The notes beneath the pieces were generated by a model, which had not been told where the DNA came from, did not search any database, and saw only the letters and a program-made list of their open reading frames with translations. The position numbers and the translations under genes are program-made. Source: an uncultured Prevotella sp. (lineage in GTDB: Bacteria; Bacteroidota; Bacteroidia; Bacteroidales; Bacteroidaceae). From it: a DNA stretch of 32,204 nt. The stretch is taken from contig CALNFG010000004.1 in the NCBI GenBank assembly GCA_939792625.1, positions 1 to 32,204 of the forward strand. The letters are read 5' to 3'. Positions 16,352-24,755 of this stretch are shown here, piece by piece (the stretch's first letter is position 1; each line of letters begins with the position of its first letter).

Positions 16352-17392
16352 ATGAAAAAAACATTCAGGAAAGTATTTCTTACGGCCATCGCCACATGCA
16401 CACTCTGCCTTACAGCATGCGCCGATGACAACAGCAGACCGTCAGACATCGGTCATGAAGTATCAACACCGGCATTTGCCAAAGGTGCCGATGTGAGTTG
16501 GGTGACAGAAATGGAAAGCAAAGGAGTAAAGTTCTACGACAAGGGCGGCAACGAGAAAGAGTGCATGGCACTGATGAAAGACTTGGGCTTCAACTCCATC
16601 CGTCTCCGTGTATGGGTCAATCCCGAAAACGGATGGAACGGAAAGCAAGATGTCCTCGCTAAGGCACGGCGCGCTCAGGCTTTGGGCATGAGGCTGATGA
16701 TAGATTTCCATTACAGCGACACGTGGGCAGACCCGGGCCATCAGGACAAGCCCGCCGCATGGCGAGACTACAGTCTGGAACAGCTCGTACAGGCCGTGGC
16801 TGACCATACAAAGGACATCCTCAACACTCTTAAGACTGAAGGCATAGACGTTGAGTGGGTGCAGGTAGGCAACGAGACAACAACAGGCATGCTTTGGGAA
16901 ACAGGACGCGCAAAAGATTCTGACTTCAAGAATTTCACACAGCTTGTCAACTCCGGATATGATGCCGTAAAAAGTGTCTATCCCGACGCGAAAGTAATAA
17001 TCCACATAGACAACGGCTTCGATCTGGGACGCTTCACCTGGATGTTTGACGGACTGAGACGCGAAGGCGGCAAATGGGACATCATAGGCATGTCGTTGTA
17101 TCCGGAAGACGACAACTGGCAGGAACTGACCGACAAATGCCTTGCCAACATGAAGACTCTGGCCGAAAGATACGGCACGGACGTTATTCTGTGTGAGATC
17201 GGCATGCCGTGGAACTCGCCCAACGCTGCAACCGTAATGGAAAAGATGGTCAGAGGATGCAAAGCCGAGAGCCACTGTCACGGCATATTCTATTGGGAGC
17301 CTGAGTCGTATAACGGATGGAACGGTTACCAGAAAGGAGCCTTCGACAACAGCGGCAAACCTACAGCTGCGATGGATGCTTTCAGCTTGTGA
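16352..17392 (+). CDS. Arabinogalactan endo-beta-1,4-galactanase, GH53, surface lipoprotein
   Basis: Cleaves internal beta-1,4-galactosidic bonds of pectic galactan (rhamnogalacturonan I side chains). It has 346 residues. The signal peptide ends with lipobox LTAC (Cys23), followed by ADDNSRPSD, suggesting surface display. The TIM barrel opens with FAKGADVSWVTEMESKG and has NSIRLRVWVNP and LMIDFHYSDTWADPG, all typical of GH53. Glu175 in GNETTTGMLW is the general acid/base and Glu282 in ILCEIGMPW the nucleophile. The size matches single-domain bacterial GH53 enzymes. It is followed after 129 bp by a GH2 beta-galactosidase with no terminator between, so the two probably form one operon. A GH53 plus GH2 pair also occurs in the B. 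thetaiotaomicron galactan locus as I recall it (BT4668/BT4667). The leader carries a nested dyad. Confidence 0.95.
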   Translation: MKKTFRKVFLTAIATCTLCLTACADDNSRPSDIGHEVSTPAFAKGADVSWVTEMESKGVKFYDKGGNEKECMALMKDLGFNSIRLRVWVNPENGWNGKQDVLAKARRAQALGMRLMIDFHYSDTWADPGHQDKPAAWRDYSLEQLVQAVADHTKDILNTLKTEGIDVEWVQVGNETTTGMLWETGRAKDSDFKNFTQLVNSGYDAVKSVYPDAKVIIHIDNGFDLGRFTWMFDGLRREGGKWDIIGMSLYPEDDNWQELTDKCLANMKTLAERYGTDVILCEIGMPWNSPNAATVMEKMVRGCKAESHCHGIFYWEPESYNGWNGYQKGAFDNSGKPTAAMDAFSL

Positions 17393-17527
17393 GACCATAA
17401 GGTCCGGAGGTTACAATACTTCCCCGGCCGCTTCGTGACGGCACAAGTAACAAAATCATGAAAACAGCCTGACACCACGGCCGCCGCAAACAAACATCAC
17501 GAACATCTGAATTAAACATACAACAAC

Positions 17528-19918
17528 ATGAAAATGCAATTATTAACGCTGCTGCTTTCAGCCACAACATTATGCGGAGCGCAGCAAAGAACGGAGACAA
17601 CCCTGTCTGACAACTGGCTTTTCTCCCACGACAAACTGACATGGCAGCAAGTGAGCGTGCCGCACGATTGGGCCATAAACGGACCGTTCGACAAGAAGCA
17701 CGACTTGCAGTTTGTGGCCATTGAGCAAAACTTTGAGACTGAAAAGAGTGAAAAGTCCGGCCGCTCGGGTGCCCTGCCGTGGATAGGCGAAGGCCATTAT
17801 AAGACCACCGTCACCCTGCCCGATGACTACGGTCATGCCGAACTGCTGTTTGACGGAGCCATGAGCGAGCCCGTAGTCAGGGTGAACGGCAAGGAAGCAG
17901 GCCGGTGGGCTTACGGATACAATGCGTTCAGGGTAGACATCACGCCATTTGCAAAGAGTGGGCGCAACACCATTGAGGTAGACCTGAAAAACGTAGAAGA
18001 GAGCAGCCGTTGGTATCCGGGCGGCGGCCTGTACCGTCCGGTGAAGCTCATCGTCACGCCAAAAACCAGACTCGATGAATGGGGAGGATGGTTCCGTACA
18101 ACGAAAATCGACAAAAAGAAGGCCGAACTGAGCATGTCGGCACTGGTAAACGACGATGCCGACAACAGCGACATCAAGGTGACAATGACCCTGACCGATG
18201 CCGACGGCAACACGGTGTGTGAAAACTCGGTACCCGTCGATGCCTCGACAGGACGCGCCACAACAACCGCCGAGGTTAAGCAACCACGGTTATGGTCGCC
18301 CGAAACACCTTATTTATATACTATGACCACATCGCTTTACCGGAACGGACAACTGACCGACAGGACACAGAAACGCGTCGGCATACGCACAGTGGACGTT
18401 TCGGCAAAACACGGATTCAGACTCAACGGCGTAAGCCGCAAGATAAAAGGCGTATGTCTGCACCATGACCTCGGTCCGCTCGGAGCAGCCGAGAACAAAG
18501 CAGCCCTTATCCGCCAGATACGCATAATGAAGGAAATGGGGTGCGACGCCATACGCACAGCCCACAACATGCCGTCAACAATGCAGATGGAAATATGCGA
18601 CTCGATGGGCATGATGGTCATGGCTGAGAGCTTTGACATGTGGATTTATCCCAAATGCAAGAACGGATACGCACGCTTCTTCAAAGACTGGAGCGACCGC
18701 GACATAACCAACCTCGTGCTTAACCACCGCAACCACCCCTCCATAATAATGTGGAGCATCGGCAACGAGATACCCGAACAATGGAGCGACGAGGGCCGCG
18801 AGATTTCCCGTCACCTGCAGGATCTCTGCCACAGGCTTGACCCTACACGCCCCGTGACACAGGGCATGGATAAGCCCGACGATGCCCTGAAGTCAGGATT
18901 CGCACAGGTAATGGACGTGCCCGGCTTCAACTACCGCGTACATAAATATGACAACAACATCAAGCAACTGCCACAAGGCTTTCTGCTCGGCAGCGAGACG
19001 GCCTCGACGGTAAGCTCGCGTGGCGTTTACAAGTTCCCCGTGAAAGTAAGAGACAATGCCGTTTATCCCGACGGCCAATGCTCAAGCTACGACACAGAAT
19101 ATTGTCCGTGGAGCAATCTGCCCGATGACGACTGGGCCATGCAGGAAGACCGTTCATGGACAATAGGCGAATTTGTGTGGACAGGCTTCGATTATCTCGG
19201 CGAGCCTACACCTTATGACGAATACTGGCCTTCGCGTTCAAGTTATTTCGGAATATGCGATCTTGCCGGACTGCCCAAAGACCGCTACTGGATGTACCGC
19301 AGCCACTGGCGGAAAGATTCGCCCACGCTGCACCTGCTGCCCCACTGGACGTGGCCCGGACGAGAGGGTGAGGTCACTCCGGTGTACTGCTACACGTCTT
19401 ATCCCGAGGCCGAACTGTTCGTAAACGGCAAAAGCCAGGGACGCAAGACTTTCGACAAGACATCGCGGCTTGACCGTTACCGCCTGCGCTGGAACGACGT
19501 TGTATATCAGCCGGGCGAACTTACCGTCGTGGCATACGACGCTGACGGCACACCTGCCGACACGCTTACGGTGAAGACTGCCGGAGAGCCTGAACGCATA
19601 GTGCTTAAAGCCGACCGACAGACAATATCGTCTGAAGGACACGACCTGGCATTTGTCACCGTCTCAGTGGTTGACAAAGACGGAACGCCCTGCCCCACTG
19701 CCGACAACGACATGACGTTCAACGTAAGCGGAGCAGGCAGCTTCCGCGCGGCATGCAACGGCGATGCGACGTCGCTTGTAACGTTTAACTCCCTGCAGAT
19801 GCCGTTGTTCAGCGGTCAGCTGGTTGTCGTGGTTGAAGGCGACAAACCCGGCACGGCCACTCTTACCGTAAGTACCGAAGGGCTGCCCGACGCCGTTCTG
19901 CCCATCACTGTAGAATAA
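17528..19918 (+). CDS. GH2 beta-galactosidase with DUF4982 and C-terminal Ig-like domain, exported
   Basis: Exo-acting enzyme expected to release galactose from galacto-oligosaccharides made by the adjacent GH53. It has 796 residues. The signal peptide is about 1-18. The jelly-roll sugar-binding domain spans about 25-165 (VPHDWAINGPFD, RWYPGGGLYRPVKLI) and an Ig-like domain about 170-275. The TIM barrel spans about 285-585, with acid/base Glu414 in WSIGNEIPEQW and nucleophile Glu490 in LGSETASTVSSRG. A DUF4982-type domain follows (about 610-670, YPEAELFVNGKSQGRK), then a GH2 C5/Big-like domain to the end. This layout is that of exported Bacteroidetes GH2 beta-galactosidases. GH2 enzymes vary in specificity; galactan use is inferred from the neighbour. 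A strong terminator follows. Confidence 0.93.
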   Translation: MKMQLLTLLLSATTLCGAQQRTETTLSDNWLFSHDKLTWQQVSVPHDWAINGPFDKKHDLQFVAIEQNFETEKSEKSGRSGALPWIGEGHYKTTVTLPDDYGHAELLFDGAMSEPVVRVNGKEAGRWAYGYNAFRVDITPFAKSGRNTIEVDLKNVEESSRWYPGGGLYRPVKLIVTPKTRLDEWGGWFRTTKIDKKKAELSMSALVNDDADNSDIKVTMTLTDADGNTVCENSVPVDASTGRATTTAEVKQPRLWSPETPYLYTMTTSLYRNGQLTDRTQKRVGIRTVDVSAKHGFRLNGVSRKIKGVCLHHDLGPLGAAENKAALIRQIRIMKEMGCDAIRTAHNMPSTMQMEICDSMGMMVMAESFDMWIYPKCKNGYARFFKDWSDRDITNLVLNHRNHPSIIMWSIGNEIPEQWSDEGREISRHLQDLCHRLDPTRPVTQGMDKPDDALKSGFAQVMDVPGFNYRVHKYDNNIKQLPQGFLLGSETASTVSSRGVYKFPVKVRDNAVYPDGQCSSYDTEYCPWSNLPDDDWAMQEDRSWTIGEFVWTGFDYLGEPTPYDEYWPSRSSYFGICDLAGLPKDRYWMYRSHWRKDSPTLHLLPHWTWPGREGEVTPVYCYTSYPEAELFVNGKSQGRKTFDKTSRLDRYRLRWNDVVYQPGELTVVAYDADGTPADTLTVKTAGEPERIVLKADRQTISSEGHDLAFVTVSVVDKDGTPCPTADNDMTFNVSGAGSFRAACNGDATSLVTFNSLQMPLFSGQLVVVVEGDKPGTATLTVSTEGLPDAVLPITVE

Positions 19919-19928
19919 CCAACCCCTT

Positions 19929-19978
19929 AACGCCCCCTGAACTGCCGGCCGTATGGTCAGCCGTTCAGGGGGCGTTTT
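19929..19978 (+). terminator. Rho-independent terminator after the GH2 gene
   Basis: AACGCCCCCTGAACTG and CGTTCAGGGGGCGTT form a G/C-rich stem of 12 or more pairs followed by TTTTGT, beginning about 11 nt after the stop codon. It closes the GH53-GH2 unit. Confidence 0.9.
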
Positions 19979-20148
19979 GTATCATCAGACTTCACGTTCG
20001 TTAACTGTTTCGCACCGTACAATTAACACATACTTTTAACATAAACCGGAAACTCCGTAACGGTTGCCGTAAGAAAAACCGTTGCGAACGGCATATAATA
20101 ACACAGAACAGCATGTCATTCACGCATGAAGACATCAAATCTCAACGG

Positions 20149-20236
20149 CAAAGATAACCTTTGACCTTGCCAAAGACTACTTTTAGCTAAGCAATACCTT
20201 ACCTTTTACGAAGCAAAAAGCAGCATTTTACATCCT
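20149..20236. repeat. 22-bp-period tandem array, copy B (four units)
   Basis: Units start at 20149, 20171, 20193 and 20215, each 22 bp. The shared pattern is an A-rich start, then CCTTTT or ACTTTT, then A(C/G), often ending in GC. Unit 3 contains TTACCTTTTACGAAGC, nearly identical to TTACCTTTTACGAGC in copy A. This copy is the most degenerate. It lies 280 bp before the start codon of the beta-helix protein at 20517, in the 600-bp gap after the GH2 terminator. I see no gene in that gap. Confidence 0.7.
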
Positions 20237-20464
20237 AAGAGCAAAACGCAGACAGCGTTGTAAACTGTAATTACCTGACAGGCAAGCACATACCAAAAAC
20301 ACAGAAAAGCAATCATTTCCGAGAAAAATATTACAGAAGCACAAGCAGTATCATTTTAACAATACGGAATTAACAATTCAGACTTCAGTTGATTTAAAGT
20401 TGGTTAATCCTTCAAAGATTTTCTGAAAAAAGCAGGCGGACGATAAAGTACAATAAAGGCAATA

Positions 20465-20489
20465 ATGCGTCGTTATTTAAGTGACGCAT
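20465..20489. promoter_or_regulatory. 7-bp inverted repeat before the beta-helix protein gene
   Basis: ATGCGTC (20465-20471) and GACGCAT (20483-20489) are perfect reverse complements separated by 11 nt, ending 27 nt before the start codon at 20517. It could be an operator or a small leader hairpin. Confidence 0.35.
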
Positions 20490-20516
20490 GGTATGAAAAA
20501 ATAACACTAACCGTAT

Positions 20517-23500
20517 ATGAACAAATACTTAAAAAACATCTGCCTGGCGGTGACGACGCTGACGACGCTCGGCTCCGTACTGCCCGCCGAGGCAGGCAAA
20601 CAGAAAGAGGTGTACATACCGATGGACTATTCCACATGCGGTTACCACGCCTCTGAACAGGGTATTCCCGACGTTAGGAATTCCGTTTATGTGGAATGTA
20701 CCGACGGCGACAGTCATGCCGTCCTGCAGCGTGCCATCGACTACGTATCGTCACTCAAACCGGACAAAAACGGCAGCCGCGGTGCCGTGCTGCTCGGCGA
20801 AGGCACGTTCTATATAGACAGTCCGCTGCGCATCACCGCATCCGGAGTGGTGCTTAGAGGCTCGGGCCGCGGCAAGACCACCATCGTAAAGCGCGGAGTT
20901 GACCGCGGAGCGCTGCTCTACATAGAAGGCGGCCTGAGGATGAACGGCGGCGACACCATAACAATAGTCGGCGAGAAAACCTTTGCCGGAGCAACCACGC
21001 TGATGCTCGAATCGGCCAAAGGCCTGCAGGAGGGCGACCGCATACGCATAATAAGGCCGTCGACACGCGAGTGGATAGAGTCACTCAACTGTTACGACTT
21101 TGGCGGAGGACTTGACTATACGGGCTGGAAACCGTCTGACATCGACATCACATGGGACCGCACCGTAACAGCAGCCAACGGCAACAGCATAACAATAGAC
21201 GCACCCATCACCACAACGCTCGACGCCAAGTACGGCGGAGGATACATCGTGACGGGACACAACACGGCGGAGCTTACCGAGTGTGGCGTGGAAAACATCA
21301 CTCTCGAATCTGAACACAACACGTGGAACCCGAAAGACGAAGACCATTGCTGGGATGCGATATGGGTGGACAACGCACGCGACTGCTGGGTGCGCCGCGT
21401 GGATTTCAGGTACTTCGCAGGCAGTGCGGTAAATCTGCAGAAACAGACAAGCCGCATCACAGTGGAAGACTGCATAGCTTCAGAACCCGTGTCGGAAATA
21501 GGCGGATGGCGCCGCGGAGTGTTCATCACGCGCGGACAGCAGACTCTCATACAGAGATGTGTGTCACGCAAGGGCATACACGACTTTGCCGCAGGCTTCT
21601 GTGCGGCCGGTCCAAATGCCTTCGTGCAGTGTGAAGGCGAGGAGAGTCTCGGTTTCAGCGGCAGCATAGGCTCATGGGCTGCCGGACTGCTATTTGACAT
21701 CGTAAACATTGACGGCAACGATATATGTTTCAAGAATCTTGAACAGTTTCAGTTCGGTACCGGCTGGAACACAGCCAACAGCATGATGTGGCAGTGTACC
21801 GGCTCTACTCTTTACTGCTATTCACCCGACCCTGACAACCGCAGCAGTGCCAACGGATGCTGGGGAACACTGACCGGCAACGGCGAATGGACCAGCAGCA
21901 ACGACCATGTGCAGCCGCGCAGCCTGTTTTACGCACAGCTGGAAAAGCGTCTTGGCGACGGCAACGGCGTAAACGGATATGTACTTCCGCGCAACACCAA
22001 CGCGTCAAGCAGTCCTGAAATAGCACAGGCACAAGAGATGGCAAGACTGTCGCTCACCGTGCCGAGACTTACGCTCGAGATGTGGATCGACTCTGTGCCA
22101 TACACCGCAAGCACCGACCCGACGGGAGTAAAGAATATTAACAATGTGAAAGGAACTTACGGCGAACGGACAGACAATCGTCAGAAAGAAAACGTATTCG
22201 CAATAACCGACGGCCATATCACGGTAAACGGACGTCTCGTTACGGGCAACCGATATCAGATACCGTGGTGGTCGGGCCGCGTAAAGGACAACTTCGTAGC
22301 CAAAAGCGCCAAACCTGCCATAACGCGATTTGTACCGGGACGCGAGGGTACGGGCTGGACCGACCGCATCGATTCAGTTGTAAACTATCTCGACCGCAAC
22401 GGCTTCTGCATGCTCGACCACAACTACGGACTGTGGTACGACCTGCGCCGCACCGACCACGAACGCATCCGCCGCGCCGACGGCGACGTATGGGCACCGT
22501 TCTACGAGCAGCCTTTCTCACGCACAGGCACAGGCACCGCATGGGACGGACTCAGCCTGTACGACCTCACCAAGCCAAACAAATGGTACTGGGCACGTCT
22601 GAAAGAGTTTGCAGAAAAAGGCTCTGAACACGGCATCATGCTGTTCCACGAGAACTATTTCCAGCACAACATCCTTGAAGCAGGCGCCCACTGGGTAGAC
22701 TGTCCGTGGCGTACGGTAAACAACGTTAACGGCACAGACTTCCCTGAGCCGGTGCCATTTACGGGTGACAAGCGCATTTTCATGGCCGAACAGTTCTACA
22801 ACACAGACAATCCCGTGCTTCGCCCGCTGCACAAACAGTACATCCGCCAATGTCTCGAGAACTTCAAAGACGACGACAACGTTGTCCAGCTGATAAGCGA
22901 GGAATACACCGGTCCCCTGCACTTTACGCGCTTCTGGCTGGAAACGATAGCCGAATGGGAGCGTGAGACGGGCCGCCACCCGATGATAGCCCTAAGCTGC
23001 CCCAAAGACGCACAGGACGCAATACTGGCCGACCCGGAACTGGCAAAAGTGGTAGACATAATAGATATAAGGTACTGGCACTACAACACACAGGGCCTTT
23101 GGGCACCGCCTGCAGGCCACAACATGGCTCCGCGACAGTTCATGCGCAAGATGAAAGTGGGCAAAACGGGCTTTACCGAGGCATACAAGGCCGTAAAAGA
23201 ATACCGTACGAAATACCCCGACAAGGCCGTAACCTTCTTTGCACAACAATATCCGCAGTACGGATGGGCCATACTCATGGCCGGAGGCTCATGCCCCAAC
23301 ATACCCGTAAAAGACGCGAAATTTCTTGGTGATGTAGCGAAAATGAACTACATCTGCGGCGAAGGTGACTCAGACAGCCAGATCATAGGTGCCGCCGGAA
23401 CAGGATATGTAATATACAGCCACGGCAGCAACCGGGTTAAAGTGGATGCCGAAGCCGGAAAATACAACCTGCACACAGTAGGCATAGACGACGGGGAAAT

Positions 23501-23591
23501 CAAGACAATAAAGAAAAGCGTGAAAATCAACGGAACATACATAATCGACGGCAACGGCAAGAATACCGTCTATTGGTTGGAAAGATTATAA
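20517..23591 (+). CDS. Secreted two-part protein: N-terminal beta-helix and C-terminal TIM-barrel-like (DUF6298-type) region
   Basis: A 1024-residue exported protein (signal peptide about 1-26). Residues about 60-500 look like a pectate-lyase-superfamily right-handed beta-helix: HAVLQRAIDYVSSL, GAVLLGEGTFYIDSPLRI, GVVLRGSGRGKTTI, then many short strands. Residues about 540-1024 resemble a glycosidase-like barrel: DGHITVNGRLVTGNRYQIPWW, ITRFVPGREGTGWTDRID, LDHNYGLWYDLRRTDHERIRR, LFHENYFQHN and QLISEEYTGPLHFTRFW with adjacent Glu795 and Glu796 as candidate catalytic or binding residues. I associate this C-terminal region with DUF6298 proteins of plant-glycan loci, from memory and not verified. 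It appears monocistronic, with the 22-bp array upstream and a terminator downstream. A role on pectin is likely; the reaction is unknown. Confidence 0.8.
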   Translation: MNKYLKNICLAVTTLTTLGSVLPAEAGKQKEVYIPMDYSTCGYHASEQGIPDVRNSVYVECTDGDSHAVLQRAIDYVSSLKPDKNGSRGAVLLGEGTFYIDSPLRITASGVVLRGSGRGKTTIVKRGVDRGALLYIEGGLRMNGGDTITIVGEKTFAGATTLMLESAKGLQEGDRIRIIRPSTREWIESLNCYDFGGGLDYTGWKPSDIDITWDRTVTAANGNSITIDAPITTTLDAKYGGGYIVTGHNTAELTECGVENITLESEHNTWNPKDEDHCWDAIWVDNARDCWVRRVDFRYFAGSAVNLQKQTSRITVEDCIASEPVSEIGGWRRGVFITRGQQTLIQRCVSRKGIHDFAAGFCAAGPNAFVQCEGEESLGFSGSIGSWAAGLLFDIVNIDGNDICFKNLEQFQFGTGWNTANSMMWQCTGSTLYCYSPDPDNRSSANGCWGTLTGNGEWTSSNDHVQPRSLFYAQLEKRLGDGNGVNGYVLPRNTNASSSPEIAQAQEMARLSLTVPRLTLEMWIDSVPYTASTDPTGVKNINNVKGTYGERTDNRQKENVFAITDGHITVNGRLVTGNRYQIPWWSGRVKDNFVAKSAKPAITRFVPGREGTGWTDRIDSVVNYLDRNGFCMLDHNYGLWYDLRRTDHERIRRADGDVWAPFYEQPFSRTGTGTAWDGLSLYDLTKPNKWYWARLKEFAEKGSEHGIMLFHENYFQHNILEAGAHWVDCPWRTVNNVNGTDFPEPVPFTGDKRIFMAEQFYNTDNPVLRPLHKQYIRQCLENFKDDDNVVQLISEEYTGPLHFTRFWLETIAEWERETGRHPMIALSCPKDAQDAILADPELAKVVDIIDIRYWHYNTQGLWAPPAGHNMAPRQFMRKMKVGKTGFTEAYKAVKEYRTKYPDKAVTFFAQQYPQYGWAILMAGGSCPNIPVKDAKFLGDVAKMNYICGEGDSDSQIIGAAGTGYVIYSHGSNRVKVDAEAGKYNLHTVGIDDGEIKTIKKSVKINGTYIIDGNGKNTVYWLERL

Positions 23592-23613
23592 CATAATTCT
23601 TGAATTTACTGAT

Positions 23614-23649
23614 AACTGATATTGAATTGACACCTCAATATCAGTTTTT
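23614..23649 (+). terminator. Rho-independent terminator after the beta-helix protein gene
   Basis: AACTGATATTGA and TCAATATCAGTT form a perfect 12-bp stem with a 9-nt loop followed by TTTTTC, 23 nt after the stop codon. Confidence 0.9.
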
Positions 23650-23695
23650 CTTGTTTATAAACCAATTTTTCCCAAACATTTTGCGCTCACACAGC

Positions 23696-23703
23696 TATCT
23701 TTG
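23696..23703 (+). promoter_or_regulatory. Candidate -7 element for the ECF sigma gene
   Basis: TATCTTTG matches TAnnTTTG exactly, 21 nt before the start codon of the sigma factor. The expected -33 position holds only a T-run (around 23666-23670), so the -33 match is weak. Confidence 0.5.
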
Positions 23704-23723
23704 CACGAAAAGAACTAAAACCT

Positions 23724-24236
23724 ATGATCAACTTTACCGAACTTTACGACAAGACTATTGACGACCTGTTTGCGTTTGGAGGCAAATTCACTTCCGACCG
23801 CGAGATGATAAAAGACTGCATACAGGACGTATTCGTAAAACTATATACTAAAAGGAATGAACTGGACACGGTGACAAACATCGAGTCGTATCTGTACGTA
23901 TCTCTAAAGAATAGGATAAACGACGAGTTCCGCCATAACAACCATATATGCGACAACGAAATTGATGACAAGCAGATGAAGTCGATTTCAGACGACAGCG
24001 AAGCTTATGACATGGAGCGCATAGAGGAAGAACGCAAAAAGACAAACAAGCTGAACGAATTTGTAAAATGTCTGTCGCCGCGTCAGCAGCAGATAATAAG
24101 GCTTTATTATATAGAGCAGCGCAAATATGACGATATCTGCCAGATAATGGGCATCAATTACCAGTCGGTAAGAAACCTCATGCACCGCAGTTTGTTAAGA
24201 TTACGCTGTTTAGCTGCAAGAACAGGCACAGTTTAA
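23724..24236 (+). CDS. ECF-type RNA polymerase sigma-70 factor
   Basis: Alternative sigma factor of 170 residues, slightly short for the group. Sigma region 2 covers about residues 5-71, with the typical MIKDCIQDVFVKLYTKR and SYLYVSLKNRINDEFR segments. An acidic linker follows (about 77-108). Region 4 covers about 109-161: LSPRQQQIIRLYYIEQRKYDDICQ, then a helix-turn-helix with MGINYQSVRNLMHRSLLRLR. Relatives in Bacteroidetes usually precede a FecR-like anti-sigma and a SusC gene. Here there is no FecR homologue; a 52-codon Lys-rich ORF follows after 38 nt. Targets cannot be read from the sequence. Nearby exported proteins (24756, 26585) are candidates by proximity only. Confidence 0.93.
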   Translation: MINFTELYDKTIDDLFAFGGKFTSDREMIKDCIQDVFVKLYTKRNELDTVTNIESYLYVSLKNRINDEFRHNNHICDNEIDDKQMKSISDDSEAYDMERIEEERKKTNKLNEFVKCLSPRQQQIIRLYYIEQRKYDDICQIMGINYQSVRNLMHRSLLRLRCLAARTGTV

Positions 24237-24274
24237 AGAGTACATAAACACCGGTTTGCCGTCATTATATAAAA

Positions 24275-24433
24275 ATGAAGAAGATGGCAAACAAACAAAA
24301 TATAAAGAAAGCAGTACACAAACTGCTGCGAAACGGAAAAAACGGAATGCCCAAATTGAGCATGAAAGAAAAAAAAGAGCTGAAAGAGAGAATACTGCTC
24401 GCAATAAAGACAGCACAATGTGAAAACACATAG
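24275..24433 (+). CDS. Small Lys-rich protein downstream of the ECF sigma factor (52 aa)
   Basis: An ATG at 24275 opens 52 codons ending at TAG 24431-24433, starting MKKMANKQNIKKAVHKLL. About one third of residues are Lys or Arg. It has no signal peptide or membrane segment. The second half, PKLSMKEKKELKERILLAI, is predicted helical and recalls in a general way the LSxxEKxEL helix at the start of FecR-type anti-sigma factors, but the rest of such a protein is absent. It lies 38 nt after the sigma gene and just before a terminator at 24458-24510, so the two form a plausible two-gene transcript. It may be a real microprotein, a truncated anti-sigma remnant, or a chance frame in A-rich DNA. No homologue is recognised. 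Confidence 0.45.
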   Translation: MKKMANKQNIKKAVHKLLRNGKNGMPKLSMKEKKELKERILLAIKTAQCENT

Positions 24434-24457
24434 TCATAAATTTCATCATACATTGGT

Positions 24458-24510
24458 AAGCGAACGACCACGTGATTATTTACAATCAATGGCCGTTCGC
24501 TTGCTTTTTG
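24458..24510 (+). terminator. Rho-independent terminator after the sigma factor/small ORF pair
   Basis: AAGCGAACGACCA pairs with TGGCCGTTCGCTT (12 of 13 positions) around a 19-nt loop, followed by GCTTTTTG. It starts 25 nt after the 52-codon ORF. The 245 bp from 24511 to the next gene contain no gene and no clear promoter. Confidence 0.8.
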
Positions 24511-24755
24511 ATTACACTATGCCATTTATCGGATTTATTCCGACACAACTGAAAATCATATACTGACCAACAAACAAATACTGTCCGCAAACAAACGGGA
24601 ATCCCGAACAAGGCTTCAACTTGTATGAAACCTGAATAATACGGTAAGGCAAAGACGGCCGAAATACATGCAAAACAGATTTTAATCATGGCAAAAAGCA
24701 AATCCATCGATTATAAACAGTACAAAAACGATTTTCCTACGTCTATTAAACAATT

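Noticed and set aside
16463-17398. 311-codon open frame antisense to the GH53 gene
   Set aside because: The GH53 frame has clear catalytic motifs and a lipoprotein signal; the antisense frame is Cys/His/Val-rich with no domain.
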